Of a DNA stretch of 64,000 nucleotides, positions 46,640 through 57,750 are shown in pieces. The first letter of the stretch is position 1. Each line of letters starts with the position of its first letter. The DNA comes from Tetracentron sinense (taxonomy: Eukaryota; Streptophyta; Magnoliopsida; Trochodendrales; Trochodendraceae): NCBI GenBank assembly GCA_015143295.1, contig CM026570.1:5604047-5668046 (forward strand), given 5' to 3'. A model generated the notes under the pieces. That model worked only from the letters and a program-made list of their open reading frames with translations, was not told the DNA's origin and made no database searches. The position numbers were made by a program, and so were the translations under genes.

Positions 46640-46862
46640 GGGGTAAGATCCTATGTAGATCATAAATAAGCACATTCAAGAGAATATGAGTGGCTCCGAT
46701 AGGTGATAAAATAAGGGAGAGTCAACTGAAGTGGTTTGGACATGTTTAAAAAAGACCACTGATGGCTAGAGAATTGGTGCAAGTTGAAGGCTCTAAATGG
46801 GCAAGAGAAAGGCCGAATATGACACGGATAGAGATAATGAAGAAAATTCAATCACACACGAT
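46640..46862 (+). mobile_element. RTE-type LINE 3' remnant
   Basis: The plus strand reads LKWFGHV, a stop, KRPLMARELVQVEGSKWARE, the C-terminal end of RTE-type LINE reverse transcriptase proteins, with stops. Similar to 43,975-44,363 but a separate copy. Confidence 0.65.
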
Positions 46863-46929
46863 ATAAACTAAGTTTATAGCATTTAATAGAGTGGAATAAT
46901 GGAACAAGATTTGTTTTGCTGACACTAAT

Positions 46930-47074
46930 GCTATGTTTGGTTACTGAGTAAATTGATAAAAACATGGAAAAGGAAAGAAAATTTTGGATTTTTAATACAA
47001 TTTTTAGTTGCGTTTTGTCTAATTTTCTTTTCTTTTCCATATTTTTACTTATTTTCTCGTCAACCAAACATAGG
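46930..47074. mobile_element. Short MITE
   Basis: The ends GCTATGTTTGGTTACTGAG and CTCGTCAACCAAACATAGG are inverted, and inner segments (GGAAAAGGAAAGAAAATT against AATTTTCTTTTCTTTTCC) also pair. About 145 bp, non-coding. Overlapping open frames on both strands are artefacts of the palindrome. Confidence 0.7.
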
Positions 47075-47747
47075 GTAAGGCATAAGGCATTGTTGATTAT
47101 AATGATGTCATTGTCACTAGTGATTTTCTTGTTATATCTTAACAGGATCAAATAGGCAAACTCAGGCACTTGGCATCAATTCTTCTCAGGTTCTTGTTTC
47201 ATCCGGTTCAGCTAATGCAAATCCAAACAAGATTTTAACTATTATTCATCAAGCATTGTCAACTCCAGAAGGCTAAGAATCGAAAACCAGTTCCAGTTGA
47301 GAGACATGAACCACAAGATAATTGAAATGTTGAGAAGGGTAGAGACCTTTCTTTCTGACTGGTGATGCATATACTCCTACATCCTGGACCCAGATAGAGG
47401 AATATTCCTAGTGACATGGGTGACTGTTATTAGACATCCGAACTAAAAAGAGCTTTAGAATTGGAAGATTAGGTGGAACAATCAAAGAGAATCGCAGCGA
47501 CATGGCCTCTCTTTCCTTATAAATTTGCTGTCTGTACAACATTCATGCAAGTCGGTTTGCAACTTATCTGTACAGAATGTTATTGATGCAATCATCACCT
47601 TCAAGCCTTCGAATCTCTTCCTTTTATTTCCCTGTCTGCAGTTGTTCATCTTGAACTCCTCCCAACAATGGGCCGGGCCCAGCCCTCACGCTTGCCTAAC
47701 CCATTTCAAATAAATAAAATTATGAAATTATTGAGGTTATTAATATT

Positions 47748-47932
47748 TAGGACTTTGCTACTGAGACCCCTTTAGGGCTGAGACCACCGAGAGCGTGCTC
47801 TAAGAGCACGGGATTCAAGTGGGGCCCATTTCACATGGTAGGCCCCACCTGAAATCCGTGCTCTTAGAGCACGGTAGCGGTGTCTCGGTGGTCTCGGCCC
47901 TAAGGGGGTCTCAGAAGCATAATCCTAATATT
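47748..47932. mobile_element. Fold-back MITE, family A
   Basis: The left end TTAGGACTTTGCTACTGAGA and the right end TCTCAGAAGCATAATCCTAA are inverted; inside, GAGCGTGCTCTAAGAGCACG pairs with CGTGCTCTTAGAGCACGG. Best-preserved of the three copies (11,485 and 12,391 are the others). Confidence 0.75.
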
Positions 47933-48069
47933 TATTAACAAATTAAGTGACCCATCTGTTTTAGGAAGCCCTATTCAATGAAAACCAGTCGAAACCCAAC
48001 CCATGGCCCATGGGTGCAAAATCCCAACCCCCACGCATGAAAAGTTAGGTGGGATGACAGGTTCTTTAT

Positions 48070-48260
48070 GATTCTCCCCCCCCCCCCCCAATCGACAAGC
48101 GTTTTGGGACACTAAGAGGCCATCAACCCTCATGACAAGCATTTTGGGACACTAAGGGCCATCAACCCTCATTAAGACAGGCCCTTTTGGAGTGGTTGCT
48201 TGGACTAACCCTTATGGCACCACTGCAGCTGCCATAAGTCTGGCTGTGTGTGTGAGTTCA
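48070..48260. repeat. Short tandem repeat and dispersed repeat
   Basis: GACAAGCGTTTTGGGACACT and its ~43 bp unit occur twice (about 48,096-48,138 and 48,139-48,175) after a C run at 48,077-48,090. Next, GGTTGCTTGGACTAACCCTT (48,196) is related to the repeat at 9884. Confidence 0.7.
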
Positions 48261-48709
48261 GTGTGTGTTACATGATAACATTTCCAAAAACAACAATAAT
48301 CAATATTTACACACTATTTTTTTTTTTTGGTAATAAGGAGTAAAAACCATGGCAGCCCGAAAGTTGAAAGAACGTGGATTTAAACCTAAAATAGAAAGAT
48401 TTTGTAGATTGTAGAAAATGGTCGGTATTCTTTTAAAATTGATTTTCTTACCATTTCAGCCTCAAAATTAAAATAGGTCATAAATGTTTGTGCACCAAAT
48501 TTTCCTATATAAAGTATTATAAACCCCACTGTTGCATTGTATTTATCTATGTAGTGTTTTCTTTCCCTTTACCTAAAATTTTCTAAGATGTAACCTTCAC
48601 TTCCCTGGCGTAATCTTTTGGTGCAGTGGCGATGTCTGCAGTAACATCTGTAAATGGAAAGATTGGTCCTTGTTCGTGGCATTCCAAGTGGACAGCAAGC
48701 TTATAGCCT

Positions 48710-48845
48710 GATAACAGAGGTGTTCAAAGCTTCAAGTCTTGCACAATTATGAAAAAAAGAGAACTAGGGGTAATTGGCTTTGATAAAAGAGGTGCTCAAA
48801 GCTTCAAGTCTTCCACAATTATGAAAAAGAGAGTACTAGGGCTCA
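48710..48845. repeat. ~70 bp tandem repeat
   Basis: The GGTGTTCAAAGCTTCAAGTC unit at about 48,719 recurs at about 48,791 as GGTGCTCAAAGCTTCAAGTC, both continuing CACAATTATGAAAAA. Confidence 0.8.
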
Positions 48846-49905
48846 ATCCCTAATACAAGAGGGACGGGGCTAGCGAGCGACGGTCTCACTCTTATCGCTT
48901 TTCAGAGTAAAAGTTTGGAGGGACAACTGTTCCACCTGGCTATGCCCCTGTAATAACATTAGTTTAAGATTTTGCTATTACTAAGTAGGATCCACTACAA
49001 AAATTAGTAATAAAAGTTTCTCTGTGTTTAATTATTATTACCACTATTAGTATTTAGTAGAGACTTGGAAAGATTTTACCAATGATTGATGATAATGCAG
49101 AAAGTTTGGGGACGGCTGATTGTCCAATTAAAACCGCTCAGTAACATAGACCTGAATTTGAAATAAGATCCAAAAACTTGTTTAGTTAATGAATGCAGAA
49201 TAAGCAAATTTGAAAGTTAGATGGGTATTTTAAAATTTTCATATGATGATGGATAGAAGTAGCTTAACAGAAATGCTCATTCAGCTATGAAGGGACTAGT
49301 CCTTGCCTCGAAGGGTTTGGGACACCCTCTCTTACCAAAAAAACAAATTGCTCATTCAGCAACGAGCCAGACCTGTTTAATATCCTAGCTGATTCGTTCT
49401 GACCTGTTAAATATCCTAGCTGGTTCATTCTGACGTGGAAATAAGGTGTTCCCCAAAAAAAATGAATGCAAAAATCAAGCAGTATGATATATTCAGCTTC
49501 TCATTATCCAGAATGCAAATCAAGAATCAAGATCATGACAGAAACAAGTAACCAAGAGCCCAGGCAGGCCTACCTTCAATTCCATACCTGCAAAATAAAC
49601 AGTAATGGCAGATATAGGAAAAGGGTAAAGATGTTCAAAACAACCCAGGGTAAAATCTCCCTTCCTGTACAGAAGATATCGTGCTTCGTTAATTTACATA
49701 TTGTATAGAACACTCAAGTGCTACTAGTTTATCAACAAGCTGTGATTTCATTAGGGGTTCTGATTGCCATTGGTTGGGTAGTGAGGGTTCTCCAGAACAA
49801 AACCATCAAGAAAAAATAATTCAAACTCCAGCTAAACCAAGCCACCCAGGAATCTCTCCCTTTAGATCTGAACTGAATCTTCGAGAACTGTTAGATGTAG
49901 CATTA
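48846..49905. other. Intergenic, then TOPP 3' flank
   Basis: No gene recognised. A short direct repeat TATCCTAGCTG(A/G)TTC(A/G)TTCTGAC occurs at about 49,381 and 49,410. The stretch close to 49,905 is likely 3'UTR of the phosphatase gene. Confidence 0.45.
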
Positions 49906-52900
49906 TCAGAACTTTCCACCTTTAGGGGGCTGCTCAGATGAAGATAAAAAAGAGGAACTGGTCAGAAATTTTTCCATGAAGAATAAAAAAGAAAGTAAAT
50001 AAAATTTCATATCCAACATCTTATGAACCAGAATATAGTTACATCCAAGAGAGAATGTCATGTATACCTTCCTAAGAACAAATCCTGATGTAGTGGAACT
50101 GCTTGAGGCTGGTTTAATTTCGACTGGTTTCAAAATCTCAAAAGAACAAATAAGAGCTTCATCAACACTCAATAAAGCACCGGCATTATCGAACTCGCCG
50201 CCATAATTTGGAGCTGAAAATATTGTGACTAATCTCCGTTTAGCAAAGAACTCATATCCATCTTCAACCACCTGCAAGTAAACTCAAAAATGTTAATACA
50301 GATTACAGACCAGTCAAACAAGGAAAAACTCAAGGTCCCTGTTGGTGATGGTCTAGCCCAACATATTGCACACACAGTGATGGGTGGTAGTGCCTACCTA
50401 AAAGATCTCACATGATAAAATCAGGCTGGCCAGATTATAATACCATCGAACTTATTGCATTCTTTTGGGAAGCTAGACAGAATACAGCAGAAAGCCTAGA
50501 AGAGGTTGATGTTTTTAGGAGGATCTCTGTGGGTAGGTATATCTATTCTGAGTCCCAAGTGAAAAGGTGCCACCTGGCATCCCACTTGTGAGGGAGAGTT
50601 ATTCTCTACCCTCTTTTCGGCTAAGATTCTCCATGATGGGCTTCATTGCTGATGTGTGGCCCTACATGCCTAGAGTCATGCCATTGATACACTGTATTTT
50701 CTGCCTACTCAATGGGTCCCTAGGATTTTCATTCAAACAGTCCAAGTCTAAAAGATACAGAAGAAGTTTGCTAACCTGATGACCCCGGCATATGAGGTCT
50801 AAGTCATTCTTCTCCAAGAACTCAGCAACCCTATCAGCTCCAAAGGTACATGAAACACCTCGATCGCTCTCTTCCCACCCCTCAATTCGGGGATCAGGAT
50901 CAGACCAAAGCAGATCGCATAGAAGACCATTATCCGGAATCTCAGTAGGCCTTGGAAGGTCCCTTATTTGATTCAAATTTTGCAACTCCGGCGAGAGACC
51001 CCCATGCATGCAAAGAATCTTTCCATCGATGAGTGCAGCAACAGGCAAACAATTAAAGCAGTCGGTGAAGATCTTCCACAATCGAACATTAAACCTCCTT
51101 TTACACTCATCATAGAATCCATAAATCCTATTAATTTTTGCATCTTCGTGGTTTCCCCTCAAGAGAAAGACTTTGTCGGGATACCTTACTTTGTAGGCCA
51201 GAAGCAAACATATTGTCTCCAAGCTTTGCTTGCCTCGATCGACATAATCCCCAAGAAAGAGGTAGTTTGCAGCAGGAGGGTGGCCACCATATTCAAACAG
51301 CCTCAAGAGGTCTTGGTATTGTCCATGTATATCACCTGTAAGAGTTCTGCAATATTAGAGAGACCACAGGTATTGCAATACAGAGTAGGGTCAGGGTAAC
51401 TAGACATTTTAGGAAATTCAGTAATATCAAATGTAGTCTTGAATTAACCAACTGTTGCTTGCTCAAGTTGTCAGTTCTGATTGTGAAATACCAAGAAAAA
51501 GGTAGTTTGCAGCAAGAGGGTGAAATTCATGTCTTGCCCAATACCATTTCAAATGCAATTCAAAGTACATCTAGAAGCCAGCATAAATGGTTTGAGAAAA
51601 ACAAAGTTGAAAAAGGTAAGTATGGATGATACTTTTAGTATAAGATAAATCGTATCCCAAAAAAGTAGAAAATGTAATAGAGGACATTTAGAATAGTGGT
51701 AAAAGGTGCCACATCAATCGAAGGAAACAATTTACTCCATATTATGCCTCAGGTTCATCCCAGAGTCAACTTGTTCATTACATCCCACATAGACCAATGA
51801 AAGAATGCAACAAATTTCCAATAAATCCTAAGATAGAGGAATACCATGTTAAGCATTTGATTCAGTTTAGTGAATATTATTTGCAGTGCAGAATTGATTG
51901 AAGTAATTGGGCAATATTCTCAACTCCAGATAATAAAGAGCTACATCTGCCTTGACCAACGGCGCAGCATGAATAACTATCATATCTTAAAATGGCATGA
52001 CATTCGTCATTGACAAGAGCCAGACAAGTCCATCACTTCATAATTAATTAACCCCCTACAATATTATTAAAAACGTTGAAAATGCTAATGTCCACTCAAT
52101 TCCCAAACAACTAGGTCCAGTGAAATCCTTTAAAATATAATAACGATAGGTTAGAGTAAATGCCAAGAATTTAAACCTATTATTCCTCTAACTACATCCT
52201 ACCTTGATGGTGCATAGTTGATGAATGGGTGACTGCCAACTACACATCTCTCCTTGGATTAAACACACCCCAATACCACATCAGTTTTTCAAAGTTCCAT
52301 GAATCCAAGCTCCGGCTAACATTATATTCAGCAGTGTTACATCTACAAGTACATGACATAATAGAACAACATACTCAGTTAGCAGAACATTTCTATCTTC
52401 TTGGAACAATCCAGTTTCTTTGAGCCTCCCCCACTTATCTTACTTAACATAGGCTGCTTGTCTGCCTGAGTGAGGATGGAAGTTCGTTTACATCCTAATT
52501 CATTTCCGCATATAATAGGCATCCGACCCGCCCCAACATTGATGAGCAACCGATATTTCATCATAGTAATAGAATTATAATAATAATAAATAAATAAATG
52601 CCATCTCCGCTTGAAAACCGGTAGAAACCTTTACCCCACTCTGTTGACAAACACCACATTTAGCTGAAAAGCCTAACTCCAAACCCACCAACCAAATCAT
52701 AATTTCACTTCTTCATCATCACTGCTGTATCCCAATTAGTTGGGATCAGCTACATGGACCTCGTTCAGCCATTTCATTCTAATGAAAATCATTACTTCGG
52801 TCAAATCGTGTATCGTCAAATCATAATCCCACTTACAAAGTGTAATGGGTAAATTTCGTAAAACCCTAAGTATGGTAGTAACGAGCTCGTCCTCGGTGTG

Positions 52901-54318
52901 GTGTTATCATTTGAGCTCATTTCCGTCGTCTCTTCGACGACGGGCCCGTTGTCATATGGACAACGAGAACGTTGTCTACCGAACGACGACCTCGTTGTCT
53001 CATAGACGACGATCACATCTTCGTTCTGACGACGTACCCGTTGTCTCATAGACGACGATCACGTCTTTGTTCTGACGACGTACCCGTTGTCTCATAGACG
53101 ACGATCACGTCTTCATTCTGACAACGTACCCGTCGTCTTATTGTCAACGACCCCGTACCCCAACACGTAATGAGATCCGGTGCTATTGCCCAGTCACTTG
53201 GGACTGATCCTACCTCTACGATGGTAGGTGGGAAACACTGTCTTGGCATTAAATACAGCATTAAATGTCATTTAATGCTAGTCACCTCGGACGAGTTCCT
53301 ACTCTATGCCTGCTCTCTTTTATATGCAGATACGCGTGCAGTACGAATAACCGGGAGATCTATCTAAAATGATTACTGAAGTACACATCAGAGATTTGAG
53401 GTGTGCATGGTCATCCATGGGTGTCTATGGCCATGGCAGGAGGGGCTTATAAGAACCTGTGAAGGGACGGATTCTTTAAAAAGAGCTAAGACCCGCAAAT
53501 TTTCTGCATTTTTCTTACTGTTCATCATCTCCTACACCTACTGACTTTATCATCGGAGTACAGGTCAGGGTGCCACACCCTCCACTCCAACCTCCTACCA
53601 GTAAACCAGAGCGTAGGGAGGAGCTGTTGCTGACGCGTGTCCTTTCTGGTAAATTCCCCTCACACAAAGTATAATTGCAAATCAAGATACTCATTAATCA
53701 AGCATGCATACAAACTTATCCCCACAGGCCACAAGACTCCTTTACACCAAAATATACATCATTGACCTAAAGAGGCAAATGGGTCTTTCACAATTGAGGA
53801 GATATCACACCCAAAATTGTCTTAGGATTGTTCAAAACACATAATAGCAATTCCCCCTAAATAAACCCTCAAGCAAGCATACCCCATCTCTGAACCCAAA
53901 TTTCATAAATGGAATTCCTACAGAAACTACATATCTGTTGCGGAATTTTCTTCTGATCTGTACTCCTCTTATCCTAGATTGGTTGTTAAATTGACAAAAT
54001 AAAATAAGAAGGGTATCTTCTATGGCATAATTCCAAAGAATCAAGAAATGAACAAAAAAAAAAGATACCATTTTGTTCGGTTAGAATTGAAATGCAAAAA
54101 TAGAAAAAAGGAGAAAACGAACCACAGATCCTGATAGGGGCACGAAGCTGAAGGAGATTGGGCTGAGAGAGGAAGACATGCCTTGCGTTAACACAGAGCT
54201 GACGGATCTCACCTTCCGACAACTGAACCTGCTTTCCACCTTTGCCTTCGAGAAGCCTCCGAATGATGTCATCCAAAACAGCCCCATCCATCATACCCTC
54301 CATCGTCATCATCATCAT
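49906..54318 (-). CDS. TOPP: Serine/threonine protein phosphatase PP1 catalytic subunit (TOPP8-like)
   Basis: Four exons on the minus strand: 54,318-54,123, 51,335-50,776, 50,271-50,068, 49,929-49,906 (the last may start 3 nt earlier at 49,932); joined 984 nt, 327 aa, all GT-AG. The metal-binding PPP signatures are intact: GDIHG at residues 66-70, GDYVDRG at 94-100, RGNHE at 125-129, then [26 protein letters not shown] and [11 protein letters not shown]. The N-terminus ([20 protein letters not shown]) and the Gly in place of the usual PP1 Cys in SAPNYxGEFDN resemble the TOPP8-like branch. The C-terminus is short (PPKGGKF). PP1 removes phosphate from Ser/Thr in many nuclear and cytosolic substrates chosen by regulatory subunits (known). 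Intron 1 is 2.8 kb and carries an 824 bp solo LTR. Confidence 0.95.
52841..53664 (+). mobile_element. Solo LTR (probably Ty3/gypsy) in TOPP intron 1
   Basis: 824 bp starting TGTAATGGGTAA and ending CCCCTCACA, flanked on both sides by the 5 bp repeat CAAAG (52,836-52,840 and 53,665-53,669). Near its 3' end is CTGACTTTATCATCGGAGTA, a motif typical of plant gypsy LTRs (GACTT..CATCGGAG). No internal region or second LTR remains, the product of LTR-LTR recombination. Orientation is antisense to the TOPP gene. A 46 bp minisatellite lies inside it. Confidence 0.88.
52994..53135 (+). repeat. 46 bp minisatellite inside the solo LTR
   Basis: About three head-to-tail units of CGTTGTCTCATAGACGACGA then TCACGTCTTTGTTCTGACGA and CGTACC, with more diverged CGACGA/CGTTGTC-rich sequence on both sides from about 52,925. 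CG-dinucleotide-rich relative to the intron around it. Confidence 0.85.
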
Positions 54319-54783
54319 CCTCCAATCAAACCCAGAAATTTCCTTCTCTGATTATCCTTTATAGAGCGAGAGAGATTGGTGATCCAGATGGGGGGTTTTC
54401 ACATCTATCAACAGGGAATTTTGGATAAGAGAAATGGGTATTTATATATCTATTGATTTGAAAAGAAAGGGATTAAGAGAATCGCAAGATTTCTGGCGAA
54501 GATCTTATGAATTCTTCTTCTCTGTTTGTTTCAATGATGCCACAAGAGCATCTTTTTCTGGTCGTCGTCTTCTCGATCTCTCTATCTCGAAGCTTTTCTC
54601 TGCCTAAGATTTCAATATCGTTGAAACCTTCAAAACGACGCGCAAATTGCAATTTGATAGTCTTTTCCTCTCTTCGACTAATTGGCGTCGGCCGAAATCC
54701 GGCGCATCATAGGGGAAAATTATATGTGGTTGCGTTTGGAAGAGCTCACGTGAAAATTCATTGCCAAACCGCGTTAAACTGAA

Positions 54784-55627
54784 CTCAGGGACCGCAACGG
54801 GCCAGGTTAATCGGGTAACCCGCCCCGACCCATTGGGACGGGTTTTAGGAGGCTATTAAGCGGGGTAGGAGTGGGTATGAGAATGCGTTCGGGCCGGGAA
54901 TGAATTTAAGCCACCCCACTGCTCATTTATAATGTGAATTTACTATTTTACTCTTAAATTAATCCTAAATTTACTTCAATATATTACTTATAATGTGAAA
55001 TATCGTATCGACATGCCTAACCTGCCCAACTAATGATTAACGGGGCGGGGATGTGGTTGAGAATAGGGGTGTCAACGAGCCGAACTGGGCACTGCTCAAG
55101 CTCGGCTCGTCCACAAATCGTTGAGCTCGATTCGATAATTTTTTTTAATTCATTCATAAGCACTAAATTCAATTTTTTTAAAAATTGAAAGGATTTTTTT
55201 TTGGAATGTCATGTGACTCACATGAAAGCTTAAGTTAAACGAAAATAATTATGTTAATGTATACTGAATATATCTTACCAAAAAATAGGTATACTAAATA
55301 TATAATATAAATTTAACTTTTAAAGGGTATTATTATAAAATAAATTGAGCCGAACCAAACTGAGCCACCTATTGTTCAAGCTCGGCTCGTTTATTTTTTG
55401 AACTCACTTTTAAGGCTCGGCTCGGTTCAAAATAAAAGCTCAAGCTCGGTTTATTTCGAGTCGAACCGAGCTAGCTCGACTCGTTGACACCCCTAGTTCA
55501 GAAGTGTTTTGACAAACAGGATGGGTGCCTCGCCCCGGGTTTGAGAGGGGAATGGAGTACAAGTTTTCCCATTAGGGGTGGGGTATTTGGGGCCCTGGCC
55601 CAAACCCGTCCCGTTGCCATCCCTAAT
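54784..55627. mobile_element. Outer hAT-like MITE interrupted by another hAT MITE
   Basis: The left end CAGGGACCGCAACGGGCC and the right end GTCCCGTTGCCATCCCTA match the TAGGGATGGCAACGGG terminus common in plant hAT MITEs. GGGCGGGGATG, CCGGGAATGAA and GGGTGGGG motifs lie subterminally. It is split by the 432 bp element at 55,064-55,495. The left end is decayed and no target duplication is clear. Confidence 0.65.
55064..55495. mobile_element. Inner hAT-type MITE, 432 bp
   Basis: The ends TAGGGGTGTCAACGAGCC and GACTCGTTGACACCCCTA are inverted; subterminal AGCTCGGCTCG motifs are iterated in both halves. Flanked by 8 bp near-identical repeats GTTGAGAA (55,056-55,063) and GTTCAGAA (55,496-55,503). 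Inserted in the outer MITE. Confidence 0.88.
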
Positions 55628-56289
55628 AATAGAGAAATGTTAGAAACCGGATCCAGTGCATCTTGGCTCTTGGGCTGACCCGCCCAACTCAATCCAACTC
55701 CGAGTTGGGCCTAGTGTAAGCCCTTGAATTGAGCTTGCCCTAAGTCTTAAGTCTTTTGGGTTGCAAGTAGGGTTGGATCGGACATGTACAAATTACACCC
55801 TTAGGGTTAGGTTTGGATTGGTCCCTAATGCACTCAATCGGCTGAGTTGCACCCTTGGTGTGGACAGGCTTGGCAGCACTTTTTATATGTAATGGAGCAC
55901 GGCCTAAGATATGTATTAAGGTGAGCTGAAAACCATGATTATACAATAAGATCCCTTAAATTTACAGCAGTAACCAAACAGCCCATAATACCATGCTTTT
56001 CTCCTATAGGGGGGCGTGGGGGAAGTGTGCACCAATCAATTTAACACTATCAATCTGGTCAGCCCACCTTGATTAGGGTGTCAACGGGCTAAGTTTATGT
56101 TGGTTCGGGCCAAGTCAGGTGTATTAAAATGGGCCTCAGGTCTAGGACTTCAAGTTCAAGCCCACCCAACTAATTTATCAATGCACTCCTCGCTTTTCAA
56201 ATTTAATTATGAGAAGTGTCTGTTTTTTTGTGCAAAAAAACAAGGCCATTTTTAAAACTGTTTCACAAAAATGAGTTTCCAAACGCCAC

Positions 56290-56500
56290 CTTAATTTGAG
56301 TCTGTTTGGAGTGTGTAGCATGGCACACAGATCCTATGTGCCTCGTGATAGATAGGCATGTTAGTAAAAACACAAGTTTTGAATTACACAATTATTTTGT
56401 GTGTTTTTACCGATATACCCATAATTTGTATAACCGGCACTCGAATCAGCGGGGGACACAGAGGATCTGTGTCACTGTGTGCCATGTTTCACATGCCAAA
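56290..56500. mobile_element. Fold-back MITE
   Basis: TAGCATGGCACACAGATCCT near 56,317 pairs with AGGATCTGTGTCACTGTGTG..CCATG near 56,462-56,487. The centre (TTACACAATTATTTTGTG) also folds. Non-coding. Confidence 0.6.
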
Positions 56501-56508
56501 TTGACTTA

Positions 56509-56749
56509 GGTGGTGTTTGGTAACTCTAAATAATAAGAGCTTATTTGAGTTTTAGAGCTTATTTGGATTTTAGAATGTTTGATAACAGGTTTATTAGACC
56601 TCTAGAAACTTTAAAAGTAGAGCAAAAATCTCTAAACAAAAAAGTAGCATGGGGGTAACTTATTTTTTGGGTCTAAAATTTTAGAAATTATTCTTTAGAG
56701 TTTATTTTTAAGAGCTTATTATATGTGAGTACAGTTTCCAAACACACCC
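56509..56749. mobile_element. Tourist-like MITE with TTA target duplication
   Basis: The ends GGTGGTGTTTGGTAACTC and ACAGTTTCCAAACACACCC are inverted, and TTA lies on both sides (56,506-56,508 and 56,750-56,752), the Harbinger/Tourist signature. The interior repeats AGAGCTTATTTG(A/G)(G/A)TTTTAGA. 241 bp, non-coding. Confidence 0.85.
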
Positions 56750-56999
56750 TTAGTTTTATAATCTCAACTATTTAACCTCGTATCCAACGATCCACTGTAT
56801 GGACCTTACATGGGCTGATGGGCATAATTTAAACCAGTGGACGGCACATGTGATGCACGTGAGAAAGAGAGGGGAAGGGGAGACAAAAGCTTTAAGGGCA
56901 TTTTGGGTATATAGCAAAAGGGGGTGGGTGGGGCCTTGGCGAAGCGTTTTTCTTTCGGAGTGTTTTGCCAAGAGAGCGAGTAGTTTGGCAATGCCACTA

Positions 57000-57750
57000 A
57001 GGACCTAAGGTCCTTAGTGGTTAAGATTCAACCTTAATTGTGGTTAAGATTCATCCACCCCTAAAGTTTACCCACTTATCCTTCGTTTTTAGAGAAAAAA
57101 AATATGAAAAAAATTTGACCTTAGGAGTTACTAAATTTAATCAAGATTTAAAAAAATTAATATTTTATTCTAAAAACTAAAGATAAGTGGGTGAACTCTA
57201 GGGATGGGTGAATCTTAACCACAATTGGATTCCAGTTATGCCCTTGAGGTTTCCACAAGCCTCTTTTGACACCCCTAAACTATGGTTAAGATTCATCCAC
57301 TAGAAGAAAATTAAGCAGGGTTTAATTTTTTTCTTCTTCTAAAAACAAAGAATAATGGGTGACCCTAGGGGTTCCATGTGTCCGTAGAGTTCACCCACCC
57401 ACCTCTAGGGTTCACCTACTTTTTTTTTTTTGGTTCGAGATATACGTTTAGGCTGCAACGCCGGTTAGGTGTTACTATTTGTTCTGTTAGTGGGCGGGTG
57501 GAGAGTATATACAAACTCCCACCCTCTCGGGAATGGAACCCGGTACCTCCCCCCAAAGCAGGGGATACACTACCACTGAGACAAAATCCTGGTGTGTAGG
57601 GTTCACCTACTTATAGTTGGTTTTTAGAAAAATTTATTAATTTTTTTTAAACCATAGTTAAAATTTACTATCTCTTAGAATTAATTTTTTTCATAAAAAT
57701 CAAGGATAAATGAGTGAACTTTAAGAGTGAGTGAATCTTAAAATAGTGTT
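57000..57750. mobile_element. GGTTAAG-related MITE cluster
   Basis: Repeated blocks GTGGTTAAGATTCATCCACC, AAACTATGGTTAAGATTCATC and GATGGGTGAATCTTAACCAC in both orientations mark two or more overlapping family members, with AGGACCTAAGGTCCT at the left edge. The cluster is interrupted by a SINE at 57,421-57,596. Confidence 0.55.
57421..57596 (-). mobile_element. SINE, family 2, with 15 bp target duplication
   Basis: The minus strand reads CTCAGTGGTAGTGTATCCCC, then GGTACCGGGTTCCATTCC (B box) and ends in poly-A (the T run at about 57,421-57,431). Flanked by TAGGGTTCACCTACT at 57,406-57,420 and 57,597-57,611. Same family and nearly the same length as 24,077-24,251. The perfect duplication suggests a recent insertion into the MITE. 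Confidence 0.9.

Noticed and set aside
50968..51399. 143-codon plus-strand frame over TOPP exon 2
   Set aside because: Antisense shadow of a well-conserved coding exon.
54507..54782. 91-codon plus-strand frame upstream of TOPP
   Set aside because: It lies in the promoter and leader of the opposite-strand phosphatase gene, with no recognised motif.
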